A stretch of DNA of 54,478 nt from contig NZ_SIJC01000018.1 in the NCBI RefSeq assembly GCF_010078385.1, forward strand, positions 1 to 54,478. The letters are read 5' to 3'. The position numbers were made by a program, and so were the translations under genes. Below the pieces are notes generated by a model. It made no database searches. It was not told the DNA's origin and saw only the letters and a list, made by a program, of their open reading frames with translations. Position 1 is the stretch's first letter. Each line of letters starts with the position of its first letter. This DNA is from Chengkuizengella sediminis. Its GTDB lineage: Bacteria > Bacillota > Bacilli > Paenibacillales > KCTC-33759. This document shows, in pieces, positions 25,878 through 34,577 of this stretch.

Positions 25878-26921
25878 ATGAAAAATAGAAAAATTTGGTT
25901 TACGTTATTATTCTCATTTATTCTTGTTTTTGCAGCAGCTTGTGGAGGCGGAGGAGAATCAGCTGAACCGGAAACTCCAGCAGAAGAACCTGCAACTACT
26001 GAAGATCCAAAAGCTGAAGGATGGGAGCCAAGTGAAACGATTGAAGTGGTTGCACCAGGAGGAGCTGGTGGTGGCTGGGATACAACAGCAAGAACTGTTG
26101 CTCAGGTTTTGACTGAAGAAGAGCTTGTTAGTGAAAGTATGCCAGTTGTAAACAAATCAGGTAGTGGTGGTGCGATCGGTTGGTCTTATGTAGATGGCAA
26201 ACAAGGAGATAACCATACGTTATTTGTCACTTCATCTCCAATTTTATTAGTTCCTTTAAATGGAGGGTCTGAATTAGGGCATCAGGATTTTGAACCTATT
26301 GCTGGCGTGATTGCTGATTTTGGAGCATTTGTAACGAATGTGGATTCTCCATATCAGAACATTAATGATGTGATGGATGCGCTTAAATCAGATCCTAGTT
26401 CTATTACAATAGCTGGTGATTCTTCCCCAGGTAGTATGGATCATATTCAATTTATTAAAGCAGCAAAAGCAGCAGGTGTAGATATTACGACTATTGATTA
26501 CTTACCGGCTGGAGACATTGGTGGTATGACACTTGTGCTTGGTGGAGATGTGGATGTTTATTCTACAGGACTTGCTGAAGCAGCAGAACAAGCAAAAGCA
26601 GGAAATGTAAGAGTATTAGCGATTACTTCTCCTGAACCATTAGAAGGAGAGGGAATCTCAGATTTTCAAACTTTAAAACAACAGGGAATTGAAGATGAAT
26701 TCATTAACTGGCGTGGATTTATGGCTCCAAAAGGGATGGATCCAGAAGCTGTGGAATATTATGAAAGTGCAATTAAGTCTATGTATGAAACAGCGTTATG
26801 GAAAGAAAGAAGAGATAACTTTGGATGGAAAGATAACTTTATGACAAGTGATGAGTTCGGATCATTCTTAGATGAACAATACGCTGTATACGAAGAACTT
26901 ATGGCAGAATTAGGATTATAA
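25878..26921 (+). CDS. tctC: tripartite tricarboxylate transporter binding protein
   Basis: A 347-residue TctC-family (Bug-type) solute-binding lipoprotein. The signal peptide ends in the lipobox FAAAC with Cys22 as lipid anchor, followed by an acidic Ala/Glu/Pro-rich linker (residues 27-50). The binding domain starts PSETIEVVAPGGAGGGWDTTAR and has SPGSMDHIQF and DIGGMTLVLGGDVD, where family members form the carboxylate pocket. The ATG follows AGAGGGGATGGATTTT. It is the first gene of the tctCBA operon. The ligand is probably a di- or tricarboxylate, but Bug proteins bind many organic acids. Confidence 0.9.
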   Translation: MKNRKIWFTLLFSFILVFAAACGGGGESAEPETPAEEPATTEDPKAEGWEPSETIEVVAPGGAGGGWDTTARTVAQVLTEEELVSESMPVVNKSGSGGAIGWSYVDGKQGDNHTLFVTSSPILLVPLNGGSELGHQDFEPIAGVIADFGAFVTNVDSPYQNINDVMDALKSDPSSITIAGDSSPGSMDHIQFIKAAKAAGVDITTIDYLPAGDIGGMTLVLGGDVDVYSTGLAEAAEQAKAGNVRVLAITSPEPLEGEGISDFQTLKQQGIEDEFINWRGFMAPKGMDPEAVEYYESAIKSMYETALWKERRDNFGWKDNFMTSDEFGSFLDEQYAVYEELMAELGL

Positions 26922-26947
26922 AAGAATCAGTAAGATAAGAGTTAAAT

Positions 26948-26974
26948 AAGAAGGATGGCTTGTCCATCCTTCTT
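26948..26974 (+). promoter_or_regulatory. stem-loop between tctC and tctB
   Basis: Perfect 11-bp stem AAGAAGGATGG (26948-26958) and CCATCCTTCTT (26964-26974) with a 5-base loop and no T-run after it. It may protect the tctC mRNA and allow more binding protein than permease to be made. Confidence 0.55.
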
Positions 26975-27069
26975 AAGATTATAAAACTAGAATCAAGTTA
27001 AATCCAGAATAAAGCTTCAAGTTTTACTTACTTTGTGGGTTATTTTAATACGAGTGGAAGGTGATGAAT

Positions 27070-27528
27070 ATGCTAAACTCCATGAATCGTAAAGTGTCCA
27101 TCGTGATATTTTTACTTTCAACTTTATATTTATTTTATAGCTATCAAATAGAACCTTCTCCTTTTGCAAAAATTGATGCGGATATCATGCCAAAAGGTTT
27201 AGGATATCTGTTATTGATATTATCTGTTTTATTATTTATTGAAAATAAAGAGGAAACAGAACAAGAGAAGGCTAAGAGAAGCTTAACAAAACAAGAAGTA
27301 GGACTATTGTTACTAATTGTTTTATTTGTACTTGGATATATATTATTGCTTGAAATTATTGGTTTTATCATTATGACCATTCTTTTTTTAACTGCTACTT
27401 CAAGGTTGTTAGGTTATACAAAGTGGATTAGAATGCTCATCATTTTTGTTATATTTACCCTCGTCATTTATTTTTCCTTTAATGAATTACTAGGATTATC
27501 TTTACCATCAGGAATATTACCATTTTAA
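27070..27528 (+). CDS. tctB: tripartite tricarboxylate transporter small membrane subunit
   Basis: A 152-residue TctB-family protein with four membrane segments (VSIVIFLLSTLYLFYSY, GLGYLLLILSVLLFIE, LLLLIVLFVLGYILLL and the C-terminal pair), the normal size and topology for this subunit. ATG at 27070 is chosen because AAGGTGA lies six bases upstream; starts at 27061 or 27064 lie in that site. It lies between tctC and tctA with a 140-base gap before it and 18 bases after it, which supports one operon. Confidence 0.85.
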   Translation: MLNSMNRKVSIVIFLLSTLYLFYSYQIEPSPFAKIDADIMPKGLGYLLLILSVLLFIENKEETEQEKAKRSLTKQEVGLLLLIVLFVLGYILLLEIIGFIIMTILFLTATSRLLGYTKWIRMLIIFVIFTLVIYFSFNELLGLSLPSGILPF

Positions 27529-27546
27529 AAAGAGGAGGGGAACGTA

Positions 27547-29031
27547 ATGGAAGTGATTGATAATATATTAAACGGTTTTGCAGTAGCATTAAGTTGGCAA
27601 AATATTTTCTTCGTATTCATTGGTGTTTTATCTGGAACAGTGATTGGAATGCTTCCTGGACTAGGACCCATTTCAGCAATTGCCATTATGATCCCATTAA
27701 GTTATGGAATGGAGCCGGCGTCGGCTTTAATATTAATGGCTGGTGTTTATTATGGTGCTATATTTGGCGGCTCTACTTCATCTATACTTTTGAATGCACC
27801 AGGAGTATCAGGGACAGTCGCTACCTCATTTGATGGGTATCCTTTAGCAAAACAAGGAAAAGCGGGGAAAGCACTAGCTATTGCAGCGATCTCATCTTTT
27901 GGAGGCGGTACAATTAGTGTTTTTGCATTAATGTTGGTAGCACCGATGATGGCGAGTTTTGCCACTCAATTTGGACCGACAGAATATTTTGCGTTAATGT
28001 TTTTAGGGTTATCTGCCATTTCAAGTTTGTCGGAAGGATCAACAATCAAAGCATTAATTTCAGCAGTGATAGGTTTAATGATTGCGTCAGTAGGTAGAGA
28101 TTTATTAACAGGTACTGCACGATTTACATTTGGATCTGTAAACTTATTAGATGGTATTGACTTTTTAGTGATCGCGTTGGGGTTATTTGCTCTAGCTGAA
28201 GTCACGAATTTAGTATTAACGAGGAATAAAGAAAATAAGAGTAAGGAATCAGAGGTTGGAAGTTTAAGAATTACAAAACAAGAAGCAAAGGAGATCTCAG
28301 GCCCGATTGCGAGACACTCTATATTAGGTTTCATCATAGGTGTACTCCCTGGCGCAGGTGCTACGATTTCTTCGTTTTTATCTTATATTACAGAAAAGCG
28401 TATTTCTAAAAATCCAGAATCTTTTGGAAAAGGGAATATTAAAGGATTAGCAGCACCTGAAGCTTCAAATAATGCGGCAACAAGTGGAGCCTTTGTTCCA
28501 TTGTTAACGTTGGGGATTCCTGGGTCAGGTACAACCGCTGTTTTATTAGGGGCGTTACTTGTCGCTGGAGTTACACCAGGACCTCTATTAATGCAAGAAG
28601 AACCTAATGTATTTTGGGGTGTGATTGCAAGTATGTATCTTGGAAACATCTTTTTATTGATTTTAAACTTACCGTTAATTCCATTGATTGCAAAAATTTT
28701 ATACATTCCAAAACGTCTTTTAATTTCCTTAGTTATCATTTTCTGTTTAATTGGGGTATATGGTATTAGTTTTAATACGTTTGATTTATATTTATTATTG
28801 GGATTTGGTGTATTAGGTTATGTGATGCGATTATTATCCTTTCCAGCTGCACCACTTATCTTAGCTTTTATTTTAGGTGGTATGATGGAAACGTCTTTCC
28901 GTCAAGCATTAATCATTTCAAAAGGTGATTATCTGACCTTTGTACAAAGCCCAGTCTCAGCTGTTTTAATTGCTGTATCCGTTTTATCACTTCTATTGCC
29001 AATATTTAAAAGTAAAATGAAAAAAAGTTAG
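27547..29031 (+). CDS. tctA: tripartite tricarboxylate transporter large permease
   Basis: A 494-residue TctA-family permease with about eleven or twelve membrane segments. Family hallmarks are GTVIGMLPGLGPISAIAIM, YYGAIFGGSTSSILLNAPG and the second conserved repeat IGVLPGAGATISSFLSY with APEASNNAATSGAFVPLLTLGIPGSGTTAVLLGAL (given in part). It moves the carboxylate across the membrane together with TctB using an ion gradient. The ATG follows AGAGGAGGGGAACGTA. It is the last gene of the operon, followed by a strong terminator. Confidence 0.92.
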   Translation: MEVIDNILNGFAVALSWQNIFFVFIGVLSGTVIGMLPGLGPISAIAIMIPLSYGMEPASALILMAGVYYGAIFGGSTSSILLNAPGVSGTVATSFDGYPLAKQGKAGKALAIAAISSFGGGTISVFALMLVAPMMASFATQFGPTEYFALMFLGLSAISSLSEGSTIKALISAVIGLMIASVGRDLLTGTARFTFGSVNLLDGIDFLVIALGLFALAEVTNLVLTRNKENKSKESEVGSLRITKQEAKEISGPIARHSILGFIIGVLPGAGATISSFLSYITEKRISKNPESFGKGNIKGLAAPEASNNAATSGAFVPLLTLGIPGSGTTAVLLGALLVAGVTPGPLLMQEEPNVFWGVIASMYLGNIFLLILNLPLIPLIAKILYIPKRLLISLVIIFCLIGVYGISFNTFDLYLLLGFGVLGYVMRLLSFPAAPLILAFILGGMMETSFRQALIISKGDYLTFVQSPVSAVLIAVSVLSLLLPIFKSKMKKS

Positions 29032-29333
29032 AATTAAAGCTGTTGTAAAGATAACATGAATTACTTACAAATTACCTAGAGTTTAAATTTAAATTTCAAC
29101 TTTATCTAGTAAAATTGTCCCTACTTTAAGTATGTAGTGCTAAAGTAGGTTTTTTTGTATTTAATGGAAAATATAGAGTTATATTGTTATAATTAAGTAA
29201 AGTTAACAATGTTTAGTTGTTTTATAGCATTTCGTGATGCATCTATTCTCTGTTGCGTTGAAGCAAATTAGTATGGACTGTTTTGTTGTTTTAACTACTT
29301 GTCTTCTATTAAAAAAGTAAGGAGTGGTTAGAT
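29032..29333. other. intergenic region between tctA and the TDO-like gene
   Basis: Apart from the terminator at 29120-29156, the 300 bases hold no gene and no recognised RNA element. A short hairpin TTGC-GTTGAA-GCAA lies near 29252-29265. No clear promoter for the TDO-like gene could be picked out with confidence. Confidence 0.5.
29120..29156 (+). terminator. terminator of tctCBA
   Basis: Stem CCTACTTTA (29120-29128) and TAAAGTAGG (29141-29149), followed by seven T residues. Confidence 0.85.
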
Positions 29334-30692
29334 ATGAAAACAAACTTATCATTAGATATAGAACCTAGTAAAGTAATGAATGAACTCTATAATTATTGTT
29401 CATTGTTAGAAAATGAGAGTGCTGATATAGAATCATTATTTGAAAATTTTCCATTCCAAACGATCTTGGACTACTACCACAAAGTTGGTAAACATTTTGT
29501 TGGTGAAGAGATCCTCGAAAAGTTATTACAAATTGAGGAAAAAGTGAATCAGAGATTAGAAGGGGATAAATCTTTTCATTCATTTTTATTACAACAGTTT
29601 TTAGTCATGCTTTTAGATAAACATAAAGGGATTTATGATTACCATACTTATATAGGATCTAGAATTATTTCAGAGTTAGTTATTCCAGATGACTTAGAAT
29701 TTATTGAGTATTTAGAGGTTCAAATTTTACATCTAGCTGCGATTCTATCTGATATTATTCGTTTTGAATGCCATACATTGATTGGAGCTGATAAGAGGTT
29801 TCAAAGAAATTTATCTTCTAACCATCATCGGAAGCGAATTATCTCTCATGTTTTACGTGCGATTAAAGTTTATAGTCCATTTTCATATACTCTCCAATTA
29901 CCTAAAAACTTAGATGAGACATTAAAAATTTTGCAAACTGAATTGGATTCAAATGAAACATTGAGCAAGAAACTTGCTGATATGCTACTCAAAGTAAGTG
30001 AAGATGTTTTATCACAACTGCCAGAGCCTTCATTAAAGGCATTAAATTTAATCATTTTTCCAGTTTATACAATTCATGATGAGTATATGTTTATTAGATG
30101 CTTGCAAAGTTTGGAAACTATTTTTAGCATTGTAGTGAAAGGGTTTCAAACTTGTCACTCCCAAATTAAATTTCAAAAATTTAAAGAATCTATAGCTGCT
30201 ATGGAGATGCTTAAAGCTATATTTGACTGTGGTCCTGCATTGTTTAGAGTAGTAATGATGATGGAGAAAGATAACTTTGCTGCTTTTCGTATTTATACAG
30301 AGGGTGCGAGTGCAATACAGTCTAAACAGTATAAAATGATTGAGATTCTAGCAGCAGAGCCATTGAAAGAGCGTTTAAATTCGCCAGCCTTTGATTCTGT
30401 CCCGAGTATAAAAAAAGATTATTTAGAAGGAAACATTTCCAACTTTGAAACTTATATGCGAGATTATTTGACAGATGAGTCCATTTGCAAGCAACCTATT
30501 TTTGAAGAATGGATTATGTGTATGAAGCGGTTTGAAGAGACATTCATATCTTGGAACAATATGCATTTTAAGATGGCCGTCAAAATGATCGGTAATGAAC
30601 AAGGAACAGGTTATACACTAGGGCCTTCATATTTGGAGAAATATGCTTCAAGAAAATTATTTCCGTTTCTCCATGAAAATGAGTTGACTTGA
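29334..30692 (+). CDS. tryptophan 2,3-dioxygenase-like heme protein
   Basis: A 452-residue protein whose C-terminal half carries the tryptophan 2,3-dioxygenase superfamily pattern. HDEYMFI (248-254) resembles the HDEMLFI block with the distal His; FAAFRIYTEGASAIQS (315-330) resembles the block whose Arg binds the substrate carboxylate, followed by KQYKMIE. WNNMHFKMAVKMIG (407-420) fits the proximal heme His (His411), followed by EQGTGYTLGPSYLEKY, close to the GTGG..YL motif. The N-terminal 240 residues are not recognised, so the protein is longer than normal TDO (about 280-380). No kynurenine gene is near. It is more likely a specialised relative of MarE or similar heme enzymes than a TDO. 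The start ATG follows AAGGAGTGGTTAGAT. Confidence 0.7.
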   Translation: MKTNLSLDIEPSKVMNELYNYCSLLENESADIESLFENFPFQTILDYYHKVGKHFVGEEILEKLLQIEEKVNQRLEGDKSFHSFLLQQFLVMLLDKHKGIYDYHTYIGSRIISELVIPDDLEFIEYLEVQILHLAAILSDIIRFECHTLIGADKRFQRNLSSNHHRKRIISHVLRAIKVYSPFSYTLQLPKNLDETLKILQTELDSNETLSKKLADMLLKVSEDVLSQLPEPSLKALNLIIFPVYTIHDEYMFIRCLQSLETIFSIVVKGFQTCHSQIKFQKFKESIAAMEMLKAIFDCGPALFRVVMMMEKDNFAAFRIYTEGASAIQSKQYKMIEILAAEPLKERLNSPAFDSVPSIKKDYLEGNISNFETYMRDYLTDESICKQPIFEEWIMCMKRFEETFISWNNMHFKMAVKMIGNEQGTGYTLGPSYLEKYASRKLFPFLHENELT

Positions 30693-30757
30693 ATCATGGG
30701 GTAAATAAAACATTTTTAGTATTATATTTTTACTTTTTCTAATAGGAGGAATCTCAA

Positions 30758-31762
30758 TTGCCAGTATTAAAACTTAAACCTATTCATCCCGACATGCTTT
30801 TTAATGGTTTTGTAGGTGCAAATGTTGCCTTTGCCTATCAGCAAATTGGATTATTTGATGTGATAAAAAAAGGAGAGAATGTAACTATAGAAGAAATTGC
30901 TGTTCGAACAGATAGCCATCTTTCAAAATTGCAAGGATTGTTAAAAGCAGGCGAAGCTCTAGGTTATTTTCATTTTAATAAAGATGGAACAATAAATGTA
31001 ACAGAAATGGGAGAAGAATTACGCCAGATGTTAGGCTATTTTACTTGGAGTGTTGGTGGTTACGGAGAAATGTTCCGTGAGTTGGGTAATCTTACTAAAA
31101 GTGCTCAGCCATGGGGACATTTACGTAATGAAGGCATGGTAGCCCTTGGGGCTGATATGAATAATAGATCTTTTATGGAAAAATTGTTGTTTGATGTGCT
31201 TGATCATCTTAATGTAAATTCCATTGCTGATTTTGGTTGTGGCAATGGGGGGCGCTTAATCACTTGGGCACAGCGTTATCCTCATATCCATGGAGTTGGA
31301 GTGGATATTAGTGCTGATGCAATTGGAATGGCCGAAGAACAAGTGGAAATTCATGGATTAGAAAATCGATTAAAAATGCTGTGTGCCAATGTCCTTGATA
31401 CTTTTCGCACTGATAAGTTTCATCCTATTTTAGAAGAAGTAGAATTAGTTAGTAGTTTCATGATGTTGCATGATTTGTATAACATATCAGATTTGCGTGA
31501 AACACTGTTTGATCGTTTACGAGAATCATTCCCAAACGTAAAATACTTCCTGATTGCGGATACAGTACAAAAACCCCCATTAGAAGAGCTGGAACAGCTG
31601 CCAATTTTTAATGTAGGTTATGAGTTGCTCCACAATTACATGGGTGTATATATACCCAAAAAAGAAGAATATGATGAGTTGTTTGCAAGAGCGGGATTAG
31701 CTGTTGAAAAGTGTATAGAATTTGGAACACCCTATACGTACCTTTATTTACTCAAGGTGTGA
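30758..31762 (+). CDS. SAM-dependent methyltransferase with N-terminal winged helix
   Basis: A 334-residue methyltransferase. The N-terminus (about residues 1-110) looks like the winged-helix dimerisation domain of O-methyltransferases (VAFAYQQIGLFDVI, EIAVRTDSHLSKLQGLLKAGEALGYF, given in part). The class I SAM domain starts with motif I DFGCGNGGRL near residue 158, followed by GVDISADAIGMAEEQ. The start is TTG at 30758, supported by AATAGGAGGA upstream. It begins 65 bases after the TDO-like gene on the same strand, so both are likely one operon. The substrate is unknown; methylation of an aromatic amino acid or its oxidised product is a reasonable guess from the neighbour. Confidence 0.75.
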   Translation: MPVLKLKPIHPDMLFNGFVGANVAFAYQQIGLFDVIKKGENVTIEEIAVRTDSHLSKLQGLLKAGEALGYFHFNKDGTINVTEMGEELRQMLGYFTWSVGGYGEMFRELGNLTKSAQPWGHLRNEGMVALGADMNNRSFMEKLLFDVLDHLNVNSIADFGCGNGGRLITWAQRYPHIHGVGVDISADAIGMAEEQVEIHGLENRLKMLCANVLDTFRTDKFHPILEEVELVSSFMMLHDLYNISDLRETLFDRLRESFPNVKYFLIADTVQKPPLEELEQLPIFNVGYELLHNYMGVYIPKKEEYDELFARAGLAVEKCIEFGTPYTYLYLLKV

Positions 31763-31785
31763 TTCTTACTTTAAGAGATTATTTA

Positions 31786-32466
31786 TCATAGAAAATATCT
31801 TCTCTCAGGGCGACCAACACTTCCATATGTCAATTCTGCACGTACATCTCCCATGGATACCATATATTCTAAATATCTACGGGAGGTAGTTCGGCTTACA
31901 CCGATTTTTTTTCCAAGTTGCTCAGCAGTTATACCGTTTACTTCATGTTTAATATGATTTTTTATTTTATCTAGCGTTATAGGGTCAATTCCTTTTGGAA
32001 TAAGGTATTCAGATGGTTGCGTCTGTTTATGAACTGTATCAAATAAATGATCCACTTGTTGCTGATCTACATGACTCATCGTTGATATTTGTTCTTTATA
32101 GTTTTTATATTTTTCTAAAGTTTGTTGAAAGCGCTGGAAAATAATCGGTTTAATGATATAGTCAACTGCCCCACCTCTAATAGCGCTTTGCACTCGCTCT
32201 ACTTCTTTCGCAGCTGTAATCATGATCACATCCGTATTTCTATACTTCTGACGTATAAACCATAATAAGTCAATGCCATTTCCATCGGCAAAGTAAATAT
32301 CCAACAAAATTAAATCAGGTTTAAGGATGTCGATCATTTCTTTTGCTTCAGATAAATTGGTTGAAATCCCACAAACCTCATAACCAGAAATCTTTTCTGT
32401 AAAACGACGATTGATTTCTGCTATTTTTAGATCATCTTCTACGATAAACACTTGAATGTTCTGCAT
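31786..32466 (-). CDS. response regulator, CitB/DcuR/MalR type
   Basis: A 226-residue response regulator. The receiver domain has the acidic pocket EDD (residues 10-12), the phosphoacceptor Asp56 in LILLDIYFADGNG, and Lys near residue 106 (IIKP). The C-terminal part (about residues 165-226) is a helix-turn-helix with ITAEQLGKKIGVSRTTSRRYLEYM, as in regulators paired with CitA/DcuS-type kinases. It lies just downstream of the kinase gene on the same strand. It would control carboxylate uptake or use; the nearby tctCBA operon is the obvious candidate target (inference). Confidence 0.87.
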   Translation of the reverse strand: MQNIQVFIVEDDLKIAEINRRFTEKISGYEVCGISTNLSEAKEMIDILKPDLILLDIYFADGNGIDLLWFIRQKYRNTDVIMITAAKEVERVQSAIRGGAVDYIIKPIIFQRFQQTLEKYKNYKEQISTMSHVDQQQVDHLFDTVHKQTQPSEYLIPKGIDPITLDKIKNHIKHEVNGITAEQLGKKIGVSRTTSRRYLEYMVSMGDVRAELTYGSVGRPERRYFL

Positions 32467-32513
32467 GTAAGTACCTCCTTGTTTTTTTTGATTTTCTGAT
32501 TAGATTATTTCCA

Positions 32514-34121
32514 TCACTGACTATCGTTCACTATTTGGGGTGACTTAGGTAAAGCTACTGTAAACACTGCTCCCCCAAGTTCACTTTTTGATGTTGTAAT
32601 ATAACCATTTAAGTATTTAACGGCATTATCTACTAAATATAAACCTATACCTCGATCTTCACCTTGTTTGGTACTAAAACCTTTTTGGAAAATATAGGGT
32701 ATATCTAGTTCGTTTATACCTAGTCCAGAATCTTCAACCTCAAAGATGAGATCAGTACCGATGTCTGTCATAAATATTTTTATTGTTTTATTTTTATCGT
32801 TAGCTTTAGTAGCTTCAAAAGCATTATCAATCAAATTACCTATGATCGTGACGATTTTTTCTCGATTTAATTCATGAGGGATGTCCTTCATGCTGCTTTC
32901 ATTGTCAATAATCATTTCGATTTTGAGCTCATGTGCAAGATTGTATTTTCCTAGTAATAAGGCTGCAATCATCGTGTCTGGAATGGCTGACATCAAAAAT
33001 TCGACTAAATTTTGATGGTCCGTTGTTTCTTTAGTAATAAAATCAATGGCTTCCTGATAAGACGCTAATTGAATCAAACCTGAGATCGTATAGAGTTTAT
33101 TCGAGTATTCATGAGTTTGTGCCCTTAAAGCTTCAGCATAGGATTGAGCTTGCGAAAGCTCATTTGTCAATTGATCAATCTCTGTTTTATTACGAAAGCT
33201 AGAAACAACACCCACAATCTGATTTTTATCAAAAATGGGGACGCGATTTGCAATGATATCGTTTGCTCCAATTTTTAGCTCCTGATTAAATTGACTCGTT
33301 TTAGTGTGTAAAACGTCAAGCATTTTAGTATGTGGTAAAATTTCTAATATATTTTTTCCAATAATATTTTCTGAAGGGTGTTTATTTATGATTTGATACG
33401 CTTTTTGATTTACTAATGTAATGTTTCCATCAGCATTGATGGCAATGATACCTTCATGTATAGATTCTAAAATCGCATTTTTTTCAAGAAATAAACTTGC
33501 AATTTCCCTAGGCTCTAAACCGAATATTGCTTTTTTAAAACCTTTAGCGATATATAGAGCGCCAATAATACCGATTAAAGAAACAAATATCGTTAGCAAT
33601 AGAACCTTCATTTGATATGAATATAAAATCAGTTCTATATCTTCAATTAAGAAACCTACGGATACAATCCCTATAATTTCTCCAGCTTCATCATAAATTG
33701 GAGTTTTCCCTCGCAATGATGGACCTAATGTACCAGTGGCTTTGGACGTATACGATTCACCTTCAAGTAGTGCTCGATCGTTGTCTCCTCCAACCATTGT
33801 TTGTCCAATCCGCTCTTTTACAGGATGAGAATACCTGACAGAGTTGATATTACCTACGACAACAAATTCAGCCCCTGTTTGAATACGCACTTCTTCAGCA
33901 AGAGGTTGAATAATGGAGGAAGGAGCTTCTGACTTAAATCCTTCCCTGATTTCAGGCATGATGGCAACAGTTTTTGCTATGTTTAAAGCACGACTACCTA
34001 TTTGATCTTCTAGGCTGTTAGAGATAAAATAGGCAAACACACTGCTTAAAATCACGATGACAAAAACGAGTAGTGTTAATATTAATAATGCCATTTTAGT
34101 TTGAAGTTTTAGAGGTTTCAT
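32514..34121 (-). CDS. sensor histidine kinase, CitA/DcuS/MalK type
   Basis: A 535-residue membrane kinase. TM1 is near residues 10-35, then an extracytoplasmic sCache/PDC domain (about 37-165) with SVRYSHPVKERIG, a pattern typical of citrate and C4-dicarboxylate sensors, TM2 near 172-193, a PAS domain (about 210-310), the HEYSNKLYTISG phosphoacceptor helix with His337, and a C-terminal HATPase domain with NLIDNAFEA, DSGLGI and GEDRGIGLYLV. The ATG at 34121 is preferred over TTG at 34130, which is too close to the AGTGAG site. It pairs with the regulator gene 47 bases downstream. Confidence 0.9.
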   Translation of the reverse strand: MKPLKLQTKMALLILTLLVFVIVILSSVFAYFISNSLEDQIGSRALNIAKTVAIMPEIREGFKSEAPSSIIQPLAEEVRIQTGAEFVVVGNINSVRYSHPVKERIGQTMVGGDNDRALLEGESYTSKATGTLGPSLRGKTPIYDEAGEIIGIVSVGFLIEDIELILYSYQMKVLLLTIFVSLIGIIGALYIAKGFKKAIFGLEPREIASLFLEKNAILESIHEGIIAINADGNITLVNQKAYQIINKHPSENIIGKNILEILPHTKMLDVLHTKTSQFNQELKIGANDIIANRVPIFDKNQIVGVVSSFRNKTEIDQLTNELSQAQSYAEALRAQTHEYSNKLYTISGLIQLASYQEAIDFITKETTDHQNLVEFLMSAIPDTMIAALLLGKYNLAHELKIEMIIDNESSMKDIPHELNREKIVTIIGNLIDNAFEATKANDKNKTIKIFMTDIGTDLIFEVEDSGLGINELDIPYIFQKGFSTKQGEDRGIGLYLVDNAVKYLNGYITTSKSELGGAVFTVALPKSPQIVNDSQ

Positions 34122-34255
34122 GGAAAACAACTCACTTTATGGATAGTTGGGTTAGATATATGGTTTTTGTTCACTTTATTGGTTGTTTTAATAGTATGTA
34201 TATTGTATCAAATAATAATGAGAAACGCTTACATTTTGTTTCTATTGTAGTTTTA

Positions 34256-34373
34256 AAAGAAAGATGGATCAATTAAAGAAAGTTTGATCCTTTTTAAGAA
34301 AGATTGATCAAAACCCATGAATTAGAAAGTGAATCATGAGTTTTTTTGAATCTCATATTACACAAAAGGGCCA
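34256..34373. repeat. direct repeat, copy A (left of the beta-helix gene)
   Basis: About 118 bases that match 36368-36487 at roughly 80-85 % by eye, in the same orientation, with one or two single-base gaps. Shared blocks include GATCAATTAAA, CATGAATTAGAA and GAGTTTTTTTGA. Each copy contains a hairpin CATGA/TCATG followed by seven T residues, so each can act as a terminator. The two copies flank the beta-helix gene. Confidence 0.75.
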
Positions 34374-34431
34374 TATCGTATTACGAGGTCAACCAGATTA
34401 TTAACTGATTAAACTTATAATACGATATGGC
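34370..34431. repeat. 14-bp perfect inverted repeat
   Basis: GCCATATCGTATTA (34370-34383) and TAATACGATATGGC (34418-34431) with 34 bases between. There is no T-run after either arm. It begins where the direct repeat ends. Purpose unknown. Confidence 0.6.
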
Positions 34432-34532
34432 GTGATTGTACAAGAAGAAAGATAATAGAATGATCAAACTTTTTTGTGAAAATTAAACAGTCGATCTCAA
34501 ATTGTGTACGTTTAGACACAATTTAGACATAA

Positions 34533-34569
34533 AATAGCCGGTTCCCTTTACGTTAAGAAATCGGCTATT
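34533..34569 (-). terminator. terminator of the beta-helix gene
   Basis: On the minus strand the stem AATAGCCG (34569-34562) and CGGCTATT (34540-34533) is followed by TTATG; the T-run is short, so efficiency is uncertain. It lies directly after the gene. Confidence 0.65.
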
Positions 34570-34577
34570 AAGTATCG

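Larger units (their letters stand above)
34122..34577. other. intergenic region with repeats
   Basis: About 450 bases between the kinase gene and the beta-helix gene, without a coding region. It holds one copy of a 120-bp direct repeat (34256-34373), a 14-bp inverted repeat (34370-34431), a short dispersed motif and the terminator of the beta-helix gene (34533-34569). A weak cre-like sequence lies at 34220-34233. Confidence 0.6.

Noticed and set aside
34220-34233. cre-like sequence GAGAAACGCTTACA upstream of the kinase gene
   Set aside because: On the minus strand only the left half (TGTAAGCG) fits; two conserved positions in the right half differ, so I do not list it as a site.
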